Source of the DNA: Persicitalea sp963803495
GTDB lineage: Bacteria; Bacteroidota; Bacteroidia; Cytophagales; Spirosomataceae
Assembly (NCBI GenBank): GCA_963803495.1
Contig: CAWDMP010000002.1
Location: 3,596,001-3,660,000 of the forward strand
Length of the DNA stretch: 64,000 nucleotides
Reading direction: 5' to 3'
The notes under the pieces were generated by a model. That model saw only the letters and a program-made list of their open reading frames with translations. It ran no database searches and had not been told where the DNA came from. The position numbers and the translations under genes were made by a program. Positions 44,993 through 54,670 of the stretch are shown piece after piece (positions within the stretch are counted from its first letter, which is position 1; every line of letters starts with the position of its first letter).

Positions 44993-45556
44993 TCAAAACC
45001 GCACATACATCCCCACGCCCCCGCTCGGGGTGATGCCGAGGTTCAGCGTAGCGGCTTGTTTGTTTTTCAGGTTGTTGTTGAAGCGGATGACCGAGTTGCC
45101 AATGAGCTCGTTGGCGGCTTCCACCAGCACGATCCCGCCCAGGAAGAGGCCAAGGCCCGCTGCTAGTTTCACGCGACTGCGGGAGATGAACTCGACGTCG
45201 ATCCGCTGACCGTCGACTCTGGCTACGCCGGTATCCGGGGTACCCTTCAGGGCAATGGCGGTGAGCCCTATCCCCGCCAAAGAAACCAAAGGGCCGACGG
45301 GTAGCAGGGCGCGTCCTGTCTTATAGCGCCGCCGGGCGACCGCATCTTCCTGGTATAAGGTCAGTACCGACTTTGGGCGCAGCTTCACCTCTCCCTGGTA
45401 CACTGCCGTCGAAAGCAGACCTCTTTTGCTTTGCAACGTATCCAGCAGGCTGAACGTCAGCGCACCTGGCTTATCCACTGCGTTGGGTGCCGATTGCGCC
45501 CCAACCGCGAACGGCAGGCACAACAGCAAGAGTACAATCCAATTGACTTTTTTCAT
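44993..45556 (-). CDS. Secreted hypothetical protein
   Basis: A 187-residue protein with a signal peptide (MKKVNWIVLLLLCLPFAVGA, cut before QSAP). The middle has two hydrophobic glycine-rich stretches, LLPVGPLVSLAGIGLTAIAL and LAAGLGLFLGGIVLVEAANE, which could be membrane helices, and the C-terminus (GVGMYVRF) ends in an aromatic as outer-membrane strands do. I do not recognise the family. It lies 6 bp downstream of Wzi on the same strand, so it probably has a surface-polysaccharide role. Confidence 0.65.
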   Translation of the reverse strand: MKKVNWIVLLLLCLPFAVGAQSAPNAVDKPGALTFSLLDTLQSKRGLLSTAVYQGEVKLRPKSVLTLYQEDAVARRRYKTGRALLPVGPLVSLAGIGLTAIALKGTPDTGVARVDGQRIDVEFISRSRVKLAAGLGLFLGGIVLVEAANELIGNSVIRFNNNLKNKQAATLNLGITPSGGVGMYVRF

Positions 45557-45562
45557 AACAGA

Positions 45563-47048
45563 TCAGAAATTCCTTTTTACCAAAAACATAAGCCCGACAT
45601 TCTCTTCCAAAATTCCCGCACCGTCGTAGGCCAGGGTAGCGGCCAGGGTGTACTTTTTGATTGGGAACGACACCCTTTGCTGTAGCGAAATTTGGTCGAT
45701 GTCGATGTTATACTCTATGGCATAGCTTCCCAGGTTTTGGCTATACGATATTCTGGTGAGCAGATCCACGCGTTTGATCCGACTCATGGCGCTTAGCGTC
45801 AGGGCTTTCACCCGGTTGTTAGCGATTATTTTAGGGCTCTCGGCGGCCAGCCGGCTATCGTCGCTGATGCCGGTCGAGTGGCGGAGCGGCATCAGAAAGG
45901 GCGTGCCGATCGTTTGCTCCCGGTACACCCACCCATCATTGTATACGCCATTGTTGAAGTAGTTGTCCTGACCTCGCAGTTCGTCCTTCAGTCCCTCTTT
46001 TGCGGAGTAAGGCCCTCCCTGATTGGTGGTCTGCAGATACTCGAGCACCACGCGCCGCAGGCCCTGCCCGGTCCCTTTGGCCGCCCACGAGATACCCGCC
46101 AGGCCGTCGGCGATATTGCTCAGGTAAAACAGCGAGCCGTCTTCGTAAATGGACTGCCGGTACAATAGCCACCGACTCGCCGCTTCCTTCGTACTCGATG
46201 GCCAAATCGGCTGTGCCCAAGTGGTTGCCGGCCCGGTTGCCTTCGCCGTATACCTGGGTGCCGTTGAAAATCTGGCGGGTTTCGTAGTCTATGGCACTAC
46301 CCAGCACGATGCCTACGTAGTCGCCTAATGAATTGCCGAAGCGGCTCACGGTGGTATTGGTGTTAGGGTCGAAGAAAGGTACCGTGGGTGCACCACCCCA
46401 CTGGGCCTGATGGTTGAGGCCACCGTGCAGCTTGAAGCGCCAGCCGGGCTTGCCCAGGCGAGCGTAAAAGGCAGATTGGTGGAGGTAGTAGTTTTTGGTG
46501 GAGTCGCCCGAGCCAAACCAGCCGTGCGAAAATTGGCCCTTGATCGCCAGGATTTTGCTCTTGAACAATACCGGGGTATAGTTCGGAATCGCGATCTGGA
46601 CTTTCGGAATCGGCAGGGCGTTGCCCGACCAAATGTAAGAACCCGAGCTGAGCGTGGAGTCGACCAGTCCGATGATTTCGCGGCGGCGACCGGCGTACAA
46701 CTCGAAGGCCCGGTAGCGTAGCTTAGCGTAGAGTTCGGGAATCAGTACCTGGGTTATGCCTCCGGTGTTCACGACGGCCCTGGCCCCGTAGCCGAAGCGA
46801 AACCTTCCGGTGCTGTCGTAATCTTTGTGTGCCTGTCCGCGCAGGGTGAAAATCTGGGATTCAAGCGGCACTTCACCGAATTGATTACTGCGAAGCCAGA
46901 AGGGACTGCTGCTGCCCGATGATACGATAGCCCCAGCCTCGGCTTCATATTTCAGGTTCTTGAAGGCGTTGGGGGTCTGCGCGACCGATGGGGTACTCAG
47001 CAGGAGCAGGGCCGTAGCGGCTACAAAAAGCGGAGAAAAGTATTTCAT
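45563..47048 (-). CDS. Wzi-like capsule assembly outer-membrane protein (frameshifted near 46193)
   Basis: Two overlapping frames form a beta-barrel of about 495 residues. ATG 47048 gives the signal peptide MKYFSPLFVAATALLLLSTP. Wzi-type features follow: YEAEAGAIVSSGSSSPFWLR, VLIPELYAKLRYRAFELYAG and KNYYLHQSAFYARLGKPGWR. After LAIEYEG the frame must shift to read EAASRWLLYRQSIYEDGSLF, then VVLEYLQTTNQGGPYSAKEG, ending in a terminal aromatic strand (LMFLVKRNF). Wzi anchors or assembles capsule at the surface. The divergent CpsB gene shares its upstream region. Confidence 0.88.
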
Positions 47049-47141
47049 ATGGAATAGCCTTAGATTGAGAATAACGCAGGAGGGCCAAAATCGTCGAGTG
47101 GTCAAAATTAGGGAATATTTTTTAAACCAGATACATTGCCC

Positions 47142-47149
47142 TAAATTTG
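47142..47149 (+). promoter_or_regulatory. TAnnTTTG -7 promoter element before the CpsB gene
   Basis: TAAATTTG is an exact match to the Bacteroidota -7 element and lies 28 bp before the ATG at 47178. No good -33 TTTG is seen at the usual distance. Confidence 0.5.
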
Positions 47150-47177
47150 GGGCCTTTTACCTATTGAAGTCCGCACT

Positions 47178-47927
47178 ATGTTTTCCATTGCCTCACTGTT
47201 TAAAAAAAGCCCATCAATTTCGGCTTTTCAGGCACTGAAGGTCGATATGCACTCCCACCTGATTCCCGGAATCGACGATGGCAGCCCCGATGTAGCCACT
47301 TCGCTGGAATTGGTCCGCGGGACTTCGGCGCTGGGCTTTGAAAAGATCATCACCACGCCCCATCTCTACCGCGACCTGTACCCCAATGATTCGGGCGGAA
47401 TAAAGGCCGGCCTAAAAACCCTGACCGAAGCGATGGCTACCGAGGGCCTGGACGTGGCTCTGGAAGCCGCCGCCGAGTACTACATCGACCGTCATTTTGA
47501 GGATCTGATCGAGCAGGACGACATTCTGAGCTTTGGCCGAAATCGTTACGTACTCATCGAGATGTCCTTTGTCTCGATCGTGCCCAATCTTGAAGAAGTC
47601 ATATTTGCGCTAGTCGCCCGTGGCTATCAGCCGATCCTGGCCCATCCCGAGCGCTATAACTACCTGGCCAATCGGCTGAATTTTTACCGACGACTTTCGG
47701 ATTTGGGCTGTTTGCTGCAGGTCAATGCGCTCTCGCTGGTAGGCTACTACGGTAAGTCGGTGCAACAGTGGGCTCAGGCTCTTTTAAAGGCCGGTTTGGT
47801 CGATTTTCTGGGTACCGACCTCCACCATCGCCAGCATATGGGCTTACTGACGGATCACCAATTCAGCCGGAGGCTGACCGATATTGTAACACGCTACGAA
47901 TTTAAGAATGAACAGCTCTTGTCCTGA
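47178..47927 (+). CDS. Tyrosine-protein phosphatase, CpsB/YwqE (PHP) family
   Basis: A 249-residue metal-dependent phosphatase. The PHP metal motifs are visible: DMHSHLIPGIDDG at about 23-35 (His25, His27), TTPHLYRDLYP, LAHPERYNYL and DFLGTDLHHRQH. This family dephosphorylates the tyrosine tail of the Wzc-type kinase, which is encoded 1.1 kb downstream, thereby controlling chain length and export. It is separated from Wzi by a divergent intergenic region. Confidence 0.93.
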   Translation: MFSIASLFKKSPSISAFQALKVDMHSHLIPGIDDGSPDVATSLELVRGTSALGFEKIITTPHLYRDLYPNDSGGIKAGLKTLTEAMATEGLDVALEAAAEYYIDRHFEDLIEQDDILSFGRNRYVLIEMSFVSIVPNLEEVIFALVARGYQPILAHPERYNYLANRLNFYRRLSDLGCLLQVNALSLVGYYGKSVQQWAQALLKAGLVDFLGTDLHHRQHMGLLTDHQFSRRLTDIVTRYEFKNEQLLS

Positions 47928-47984
47928 ATCACCCGGATGGATGGTTTGCTTATCCCCTTGTCTCGTCTACCGCTTGCTGAATTA

Positions 47985-48017
47985 TTTGTAATAAACCCCA
48001 TGAATTATCTATCTTAG
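47985..48017 (+). promoter_or_regulatory. Probable promoter of the Wza/Wzc genes
   Basis: TTTG at 47985-47988, a 21-bp spacer, and TATCTTAG at 48010-48017, six of eight matches to TAnnTTTG (only the TA and TT core plus final G agree fully). The spacing is right for Bacteroidota sigma-A. The ATG is at 48094. Confidence 0.4.
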
Positions 48018-48093
48018 CGGCGCGAAAAGCTTCATAAGTTGTATTATTCTACGAACAAGACCCAATTGACTACTCTTACCAAGCAACTTCTTC

Positions 48094-48935
48094 ATGATGT
48101 CAGAAATACCACGATTGAAACCCATCTATTATACAGTGGCCGCAATGCTGCTGGCGTTGGTCGTTTCCTCCTGTAGCCCCACCACGATAAAGCCAAGAAA
48201 AGTCATTTCCATCACGCCTTATTTCCAGGATAGCACCGCTTCGTTGCCCGCCACTATGGATCTGCGTTTGCCTCAGGTTTCGCGTATTCAGAAGGAAGAC
48301 CTGTTGGGCATAACGGTTAGTAGCCTTGATAAGGCTTCCAACGACATTCTTAACTTTTCAAACGTCAACTCACTGTCGATGTCGAGCCTGCCGGGTGGCG
48401 GTGGCGGCGGATCGCAACCCATCGGGTACCCGGTCGACTCGTCGGGCAATATCTCGATGGCCTTCATCGGTAAGGTGAACATCGAAGGCCTGACGCTCGA
48501 AGCGGCGCAGGAGAAAATCCGAACCCGACTGAACGAATTCGTGAAAGATCCCGCGGTCAACATTCGTTTCATGAACCACAAATTCGTGGTACTCGGCGAA
48601 GTGACTCAGGTAGGCTCGTTCAATCTTTTTGACGACCGCACGACGCTCATCGACGCGCTGGCTTCGGCGGGCGATCTGACACCTTTCGCCAAAAGAGACA
48701 GCGTGATGGTCATCAGGAGCATAAATGGAAAGCGGGAGATTGCCCAGATAAGTTTGCTTGATCGTGAAATATTCTACTTCTCCTTACTTCTACATCCGCA
48801 ATGGAGACGTAATTTACGCCCAGCCACGGCTTGAGAAAACTGGTGCCGCTCGTCAATGACGACACGAATGAGAGATCAGGCAACAGCGTCAGCAGGATAG
48901 CCGATTCCGTCTACAAATTTTTACTACTATATTGA
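48094..48935 (+). CDS. Polysaccharide export outer-membrane lipoprotein, Wza-like (frameshifted near 48783 and 48836)
   Basis: The lipobox VVSSCSP with Cys27 marks an outer-membrane lipoprotein. The polysaccharide export (PES) domain starts with RIQKEDLLGITVSSLDKAS, and an SLBB domain follows (FVVLGEVTQVGSFNLFDDRT, IDALASAGDLTPF). The annotated-looking stop at 48834 comes from a frameshift: dropping one T near 48783 gives SPYFYIRNGDVIYAQPRLEK, and dropping one A near 48836 continues LVPLVNDDTNERSGNSVSRI to TGA 48933-48935. Wza forms the outer-membrane polysaccharide channel. Two close indels make the C-terminus uncertain. Confidence 0.87.
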
Positions 48936-49041
48936 GCATTGTGCTTTTAGTCGTTACTTGATAACACGTCTTTGATGGGGGTTCTTAAAATACAGACTAT
49001 TAGCTTTTGACTTAAAAATTTTGAATAAAAAGGAGATCATA

Positions 49042-51438
49042 ATGAGTGACAACGCCCAGTGGAACGAAGATCAGGAAGATGATTTCGACCTACGTAGTAT
49101 TCTGTTCAAGTTTCTAAGGTATTGGTACTGGTTCGTCATTGCCGGAGCCATCGGGCTTTTCGGAGCCCGTCAGTACTTGCGGCAGTATACGCCCATCTAC
49201 CGGGTCGATGCGGCCGTGCTCATCAAAGACGACCGCGGCAGCCGGGGTGCCAACGACATCGTGGAGCAGCTCGACATGAGCGCCAGCAAGAACATCGACA
49301 ACGAGATGAACATCCTCAAATCCCGTCCATTGATAGAGAAGGTCGTCGATAACCTGGGCCTGATTGTGACCTATTGGTACGAAGGCACCAACCGCGATAA
49401 GGAGATCTATACGGCCAGCCCGATCAAAATCGAGGCTACCGACATATTGAGCAGTGAGCCGTTTTTTGTCAAACCGATGGGCGGCAGTAAATACGAACTA
49501 CTCGATTCTGAGAAGACCAAGCTCCGTACCTTCGACTACAGCCAGAAGGTCAATAGCAAATACGGTATGTTTCGGGTGTTTCGGCGCGACTCCACCCTGG
49601 ATGCCGGGGCTGAACCGATCAAAGTAGTGCTGCAGAACCGCGACGCAGTGGTGAGCGGCTTGATTGGCGCAATCCAGGTCGGCGTCGCCAAGCCACGCAG
49701 TACCCTGGTTTCCCTTTCGATGGAGAATCCACTGCCCGCCAAAGGCAAGGACATCCTGAGCAATCTGCTGGAAGAATATACCTTCACCACCCTGGAAGAC
49801 AAAAACCGGGAGGCGACCAATACCCTGCGATTCATCGAAGAGCGCCTGAAACTCGTGACCCGCGAATTGGGCGATGTGGAGCAGGACGTCGAGCAGTACC
49901 GCCGTTCTAAGGGCATCACTGATTTGAGTACCGAGGCTAATCTGTACTTGGACCGGGTGCAATCCAACGATGGCAAGCTCAACGAGATCGACATCAATCT
50001 GAAGGTACTCGAAGGGGTGGACAGTTACGTAAAGAGCAATCAATTGGGCAATATCGCGCCCGCTACGCTGGGCGTTAATGACCCGGTACTTACTTCGTAC
50101 ATCGACAAGTTGTCGCAATTGGACGAGCAGCGTACCCGGCTTGCCCAAACGGTGCAGCCTGGTAACCCGGCACTCGAGTCGATCAACACCCAGATGCGCA
50201 ACGTAAAACAGGCCGTGCAGGAGAACCTCCGCAATCAGAAAACGAATCTGATAGTATCTAAGAATAGCCTACAAAGCATGAACAGTCGTTTGGAGGGCAG
50301 CATTGCTACCATGCCCCGCAAGGAGCGTGAGTACCTGGGGATCAAACGGCAGGCCGGCGTGAAAGAAAACCTGTACCTGCTGCTGCTGCAAAAGCGCGAG
50401 GAAACGGCGCTCTCGTATGCCTCCACTGTTACCGACAGCCGCGTGGTCGATCCGCCCTACGCTACCCCCACCCCCATCAAACCTAATAAGCGAAACATCT
50501 ACATGTACGTGCTGCTGGTGGCACTGCTGATCCCGACAGCGATTATTTTTATAAAAGAATCACTCAAAAATACCGTAGAATCCAAGAAAGAGATCGAGAA
50601 TAAAACTGGATTGAAGGTATTTGGTGAGGTCAGTGCGCTACCGAAGAAGCAGATCGGTCAGATGATCGATTTGAACGGGCGAAGTTTCATCAGTGAACAA
50701 ATCAGGATGATCCGCTCCAATATGCAGTACCTGTTCGTCAAGAACAATAATGGATTGGGCCGGACGATCATTATCACCTCGTCGACCGCCGGGGAGGGCA
50801 AGAGTTTCGTGGCCCTCAACATTGCGCAGTCGCTGGCTTTGCTCGACAAACAGGTGATTATCCTGGGCCTGGACCTGCGCAAGCCCAAGGTAAACGAGTA
50901 CCTGCACGCTACGAACAAACTGGGGCTGTCGAACTACCTGATCGGCCAGGCCAGCGAGGATGAGATCATTCAGTCTACCCCCTACGAGAACCTTTTTATC
51001 GCGCCCAGCGGCCCGATTCCCCCCAACCCTTCGGAGCTTATCTCGACGGATAAATTGGGTGAATTGGTGGCGTACTACCGTACGAAGTTCGACTACATCA
51101 TCATCGACACGCCACCCGTGGGTCTGGTGACCGATACGATATTGCTCGCGCCGCTTGCCGATGCGACGTTCTACATCGTGCGGCACGAGAAAACGCCCAA
51201 ACTGCACCTCAATACCATCGCCGACCTGAATAAGAAAAAGCAGTTCAAGTCACTGAACATCATTTTCAACGCGGTCAACTACAAGAACTCGGCCGATTAC
51301 GGCTATGGCTATGGGTACGGCTATGGCTATGGGTACGGCTACGGAAATGGAAATGGGTACTACGGCGAGGAGAATAAGACGGGTTGGCTCAACGGCAAGC
51401 TGAATATTTTCAAGAAGCGCAAAGCCGAGCAGGTGTAA
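49042..51438 (+). CDS. wzc: Wzc-type chain-length regulator / BY-kinase
   Basis: A 798-residue bacterial tyrosine autokinase. It has an N-terminal Wzz domain with helix FLRYWYWFVIAGAIGLFGAR, a periplasmic coiled-coil region (about 230-430), a second helix near 490 (MYVLLVALLIPTAIIFI), then the kinase: Walker A SSTAGEGKS near 582, Walker A' LDLRKPK near 612, Walker B IIDTPPVG near 687. The C-terminal tail is a YG repeat with nine tyrosines, the autophosphorylation cluster. ATG 49042 is preceded by AAGGAGAT, a rare good Shine-Dalgarno; TTG 49021 is an alternative. CpsB and Wza genes lie just upstream. Confidence 0.95.
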   Translation: MSDNAQWNEDQEDDFDLRSILFKFLRYWYWFVIAGAIGLFGARQYLRQYTPIYRVDAAVLIKDDRGSRGANDIVEQLDMSASKNIDNEMNILKSRPLIEKVVDNLGLIVTYWYEGTNRDKEIYTASPIKIEATDILSSEPFFVKPMGGSKYELLDSEKTKLRTFDYSQKVNSKYGMFRVFRRDSTLDAGAEPIKVVLQNRDAVVSGLIGAIQVGVAKPRSTLVSLSMENPLPAKGKDILSNLLEEYTFTTLEDKNREATNTLRFIEERLKLVTRELGDVEQDVEQYRRSKGITDLSTEANLYLDRVQSNDGKLNEIDINLKVLEGVDSYVKSNQLGNIAPATLGVNDPVLTSYIDKLSQLDEQRTRLAQTVQPGNPALESINTQMRNVKQAVQENLRNQKTNLIVSKNSLQSMNSRLEGSIATMPRKEREYLGIKRQAGVKENLYLLLLQKREETALSYASTVTDSRVVDPPYATPTPIKPNKRNIYMYVLLVALLIPTAIIFIKESLKNTVESKKEIENKTGLKVFGEVSALPKKQIGQMIDLNGRSFISEQIRMIRSNMQYLFVKNNNGLGRTIIITSSTAGEGKSFVALNIAQSLALLDKQVIILGLDLRKPKVNEYLHATNKLGLSNYLIGQASEDEIIQSTPYENLFIAPSGPIPPNPSELISTDKLGELVAYYRTKFDYIIIDTPPVGLVTDTILLAPLADATFYIVRHEKTPKLHLNTIADLNKKKQFKSLNIIFNAVNYKNSADYGYGYGYGYGYGYGYGNGNGYYGEENKTGWLNGKLNIFKKRKAEQV
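51298..51348 (+). repeat. In-frame TAYGGS repeat encoding the Wzc tyrosine tail
   Basis: An 18-bp unit, GGCTATGGCTATGGGTAC, occurs twice in tandem and a third time in part. It encodes alternating Gly and Tyr. Slippage here would change tyrosine number in steps without shifting frame. Confidence 0.85.
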
Positions 51439-51507
51439 GCCAAGGCCTTCGTAACGCTGCCCGACCCAATACTGTCTGGCGGTCGGGCAGTTCATTCCAA
51501 AAACCCC

Positions 51508-51544
51508 ATTCGCTGTCTGGCTTGCCGGACAGCGAATTTTTTTT
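51508..51544 (+). terminator. Rho-independent terminator after wzc
   Basis: ATTCGCTGTCTGGC and GCCGGACAGCGAAT form a stem of about 13 pairs with one T-G pair, followed by eight T. A second, T-less hairpin (CTGCCCGACC / GGTCGGGCAG, 51457-51490) lies between it and the stop codon. Confidence 0.9.
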
Positions 51545-51640
51545 GTCCAAAATTGTTTCCTAAGCCAGTAAATTAGCGCTCGCTTACAGAAGGAGCGTAC
51601 CTTACGTTCAGGAGCCGAATGAAACCCTACGTCGTTGGAT

Positions 51641-53771
51641 ATGAATAAAATTACCGCCATCCTTGGCATTCTCTTCCTGTCTTTGGGTCACCTTGCCTAC
51701 GCGCAAGTCCAGCGCCACGCTACCTGGACCCACACTTTTTCCAAGAAAGAAGTGAAAGCGGGAGAGACGGTCGATCTGGTTTTCAAGGCGACCATCGATC
51801 CGGGCTGGTACATGTACTCGTCTGATTTCGACGCCGATCTGGGCCCGATGCTGACCGAGATCACGCTTACACCCAACGCCTCCTACAAAACGATGGGTGG
51901 TTTGCGGCCCGTCAAGCCCAAGAAAAAATTTGACGAAGTCTGGCAGGGCGACATCACCTATTTCGTGGGCAAAGCCGAGTTTCGGCAGACGGTCCTGATC
52001 TCTACAGGAAACTCCCACGATCAAAGCCGCCGCTACCTACCAGACCTGCTCCGAGCTATCGGGGCTCTGTGTACTGGGCAACCAAGACTTCACTTTCACC
52101 GGCCTTAAGGTAGCACCTGCCGCGACCAAGCAAGCACCGAAAGAAGAAGCCGCTGCAACCTCTCCGTCGACCAACGAAACTTTCGCCGAGGCGGTGCAGG
52201 AATCGCTTCCTGACTCAGCAATCGTCACCGAAACCGCTCAGTCCAGCGCAGTAGACTCGGTCGCCATTTCGCAAGCGTCCAGCCAAAACGATAGGATGCT
52301 GCATGCTAGCGCTACCGAAAGCAACACAACCGACGGCTCGCTTTGGGGCTTCGCACTGGCGGCTTTTCTGGCCGGTTTGGTGGCGCTGCTGACGCCCTGC
52401 GTATTCCCCATCATCCCGATGACGGTCAGTTTTTTTACCAAGCAGGAGAGCGGTAAAACCAAAGCCATTGTGTACGGGCTTTGCATTGTGCTGATCTACA
52501 CCCTGATCGGGACCGTCGTGTCGCGGATCAACGGACCGGCCTTTGCTAATTTCTTGAGTACCCACTGGCTGCCGAATCTGCTTTTCTTCGCCATATTTTT
52601 CTTGTTTGGACTGTCCTTTTTGGGTTTGTTCGAAATCGTACTACCCAACAGCTTTATCAATAAAATGGACGAAAAAGCCGATCAGGGTGGGTACCTGGGC
52701 GTGTTTTTCATGGCCTTTACGCTGGTACTCGTTTCGTTTTCCTGCACCGGGCCGATCGTGGGTAGCCTGCTGGTCGCCTCGGCGGGCGGCGAAGTACTCA
52801 AGCCCATCGTGGGCATGGTGGCTTTTTCGTCGGCTTTCGCGATTCCGTTCACGCTGTTTGCGCTCTTTCCGCAGTGGCTGAAGAGTCTGCCCAAGTCGGG
52901 CGGCTGGCTCAACACCGTCAAGGTGGTACTGGGTTTTCTGGAGTTGGCTCTGGCGCTTAAATTTCTCAGCATCGCTGATCAGGTGTACCACTGGCGCCTG
53001 CTCGACCGCGAAGTGTTCCTGGCCCTGTGGATCGTGATTTTTGCGATGCTGGGTTCGTATCTCTTGGGTAAAATCAGGACGCCGCACGACTCACCGACCG
53101 ACATTGTGAGCGTACCGCGTATTTTGCTGGCGATAGGTACCTTCGCGTTCGTGGTGTACATGGTGCCGGGCATGTGGGGCGCGCCGCTGAAAGCCCTGGC
53201 AGGCTATCTGCCGCCGCAGGCTACCCACGATTTCGACCTCAATCGCCGATCGACCGCGACCGGACCCATTTCCACGCTGACCGAAATGCCCAAGTACGCT
53301 GAGCTGTTCGACCTGCCGCACGATTTGGAAGGCTTCTTCGATTACGACCAGGCGCTGGCCTACGCTCAGAAAGTGAACAAGCCCGTTTTCATCGACTTCA
53401 CGGGCCACGGTTGTGTCAACTGCCGCGAGATGGAAGCCCGCGTGTGGTCCGACCCGGCGGTGCTGCAGCGCCTCCGCGACGATTACGTAATCGTGGCGCT
53501 GTACGTGGACGACAAGACCGAACTACCCGAAAGCGAATGGTACACTTCCACCTACGACCAGCGGATCAAGAAAAGCATTGGCGCGCAAAACGCCGACCTG
53601 CAAATCACGAAGTACAACAACAACGCCCAGCCCCACTACATCCTGCTGAGTCCGGCAGGTAACCTGTTGGTGCCGCCGATCAATTACGACCTCGATCCGG
53701 CGCACTTCGTAGATTTTTTGGAACGGGGCAAAGCCAAAATGCAAGGCGAGCGCGTGGCGGCGGTGCGGTAG
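51641..53771 (+). CDS. dsbD: Thiol:disulfide interchange protein DsbD (frameshifted at 52010)
   Basis: About 710 residues in two frames. ATG 51641 gives a signal peptide ending LAYAQ and the DsbD alpha domain (VDLVFKATIDPGWYMYSS). After LISTG an extra A at about 52010 shifts the frame; corrected, it reads TPTIKAAATYQTCSELSGLC and joins the second frame. That has about eight helices with PCVFPIIPMTVSFFTKQ and SFSCTGPIVGSLL, plus a C-terminal thioredoxin domain with FIDFTGHGCVNCREMEARV (CVNC). DsbD passes electrons from cytoplasmic thioredoxin to the periplasm. It follows the wzc terminator and is an independent unit. Confidence 0.92.
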
Positions 53772-53914
53772 AATTTCAACAGTTGTTAACGATTGTTAAG
53801 GGTCTTAAAAGGCCTTAAACGATTGGTAGAGGGGTTTCTCTAAAACCCGATTGCAACGATAGCAGTCGTGTGATACGAATCCCAAATCTTCATTCTACCA
53901 AAATCCGAAACGAC

Positions 53915-54604
53915 ATGAAAACGAACCGCCTTTCCCTGCTTTCCCTTCTCTTTGTTCTTGTTTCGGCCGGGCTGGCTTCGGCCCAATGGTCGGTGGGTGT
54001 ACGCGCCGGCGGCTACGCCGGTACCGTCACCAGGCCTGACCTCATCACCAACTTCACACCTGACCTCAAATGGTCTCCCGCTATCAGCATGGCGGTGTTT
54101 GCCGAGCGCGCGCTGAGCGAAAACGTCTCGATCCGACCCGAACTGGTGTACCAGCAAAAAGGGTTCATGATGCGCGCCGGCACCAGTGTGAAAATGGGAC
54201 CTGTGCCCCTGCGTCTCGGCGTGAAGTCGGCCTACCGCGTCAGCTACGCCGAAATGCCCGTACTCCTGAAACTTTCCACTGGCGGCGACCTCGCCAAAGT
54301 GTACCTGATCGCCGGACCCTCGGTAGGCTATGCCATCGACGCCCAGTTGGTTACGCGTCCGCAGGCGGTGGTCGAGTTTCGTCCGATCAAAGTGAACGCT
54401 CCGCTGAGTAGTTTAGGCTACAATCGCTTCGAGCTGAGCGGTATCGCCGGGGCGGGGGTCAGCTTCAAGGCCGGGGTAGGCCACATCATGGCCGAAGCCC
54501 GCTACCAGCACGGCATCAGCCGCTTGATCGACGTACCCGTGGTGCGCGCCAATGTCCGCAACCAGGGCGTGAGCGTCTCGCTGGGCTACTCGGTACCTTT
54601 TTAA
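53915..54604 (+). CDS. PorT-like outer-membrane beta-barrel protein
   Basis: From ATG 53915, 229 residues with a signal peptide ending GLASAQ. The mature part looks like the PorT/OmpX-type barrel family: WSVGVRAGGYAGTVTRPDLI, ENVSIRPELVYQQKGFMM, YAEMPVLLKLSTGGDLAKVY and AGAGVSFKAGVGHIMAEARY, ending in the aromatic strand VSVSLGYSVPF. A specific role is not assigned; some relatives act in gliding/type IX secretion but most are uncharacterised. Confidence 0.8.
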   Translation: MKTNRLSLLSLLFVLVSAGLASAQWSVGVRAGGYAGTVTRPDLITNFTPDLKWSPAISMAVFAERALSENVSIRPELVYQQKGFMMRAGTSVKMGPVPLRLGVKSAYRVSYAEMPVLLKLSTGGDLAKVYLIAGPSVGYAIDAQLVTRPQAVVEFRPIKVNAPLSSLGYNRFELSGIAGAGVSFKAGVGHIMAEARYQHGISRLIDVPVVRANVRNQGVSVSLGYSVPF

Positions 54605-54670
54605 GGCAAGGCGGGCATTATCTTTTTTGAGTATATTTCCCCGTTGTTTATTTCAGAAAGCCAATGCCTT

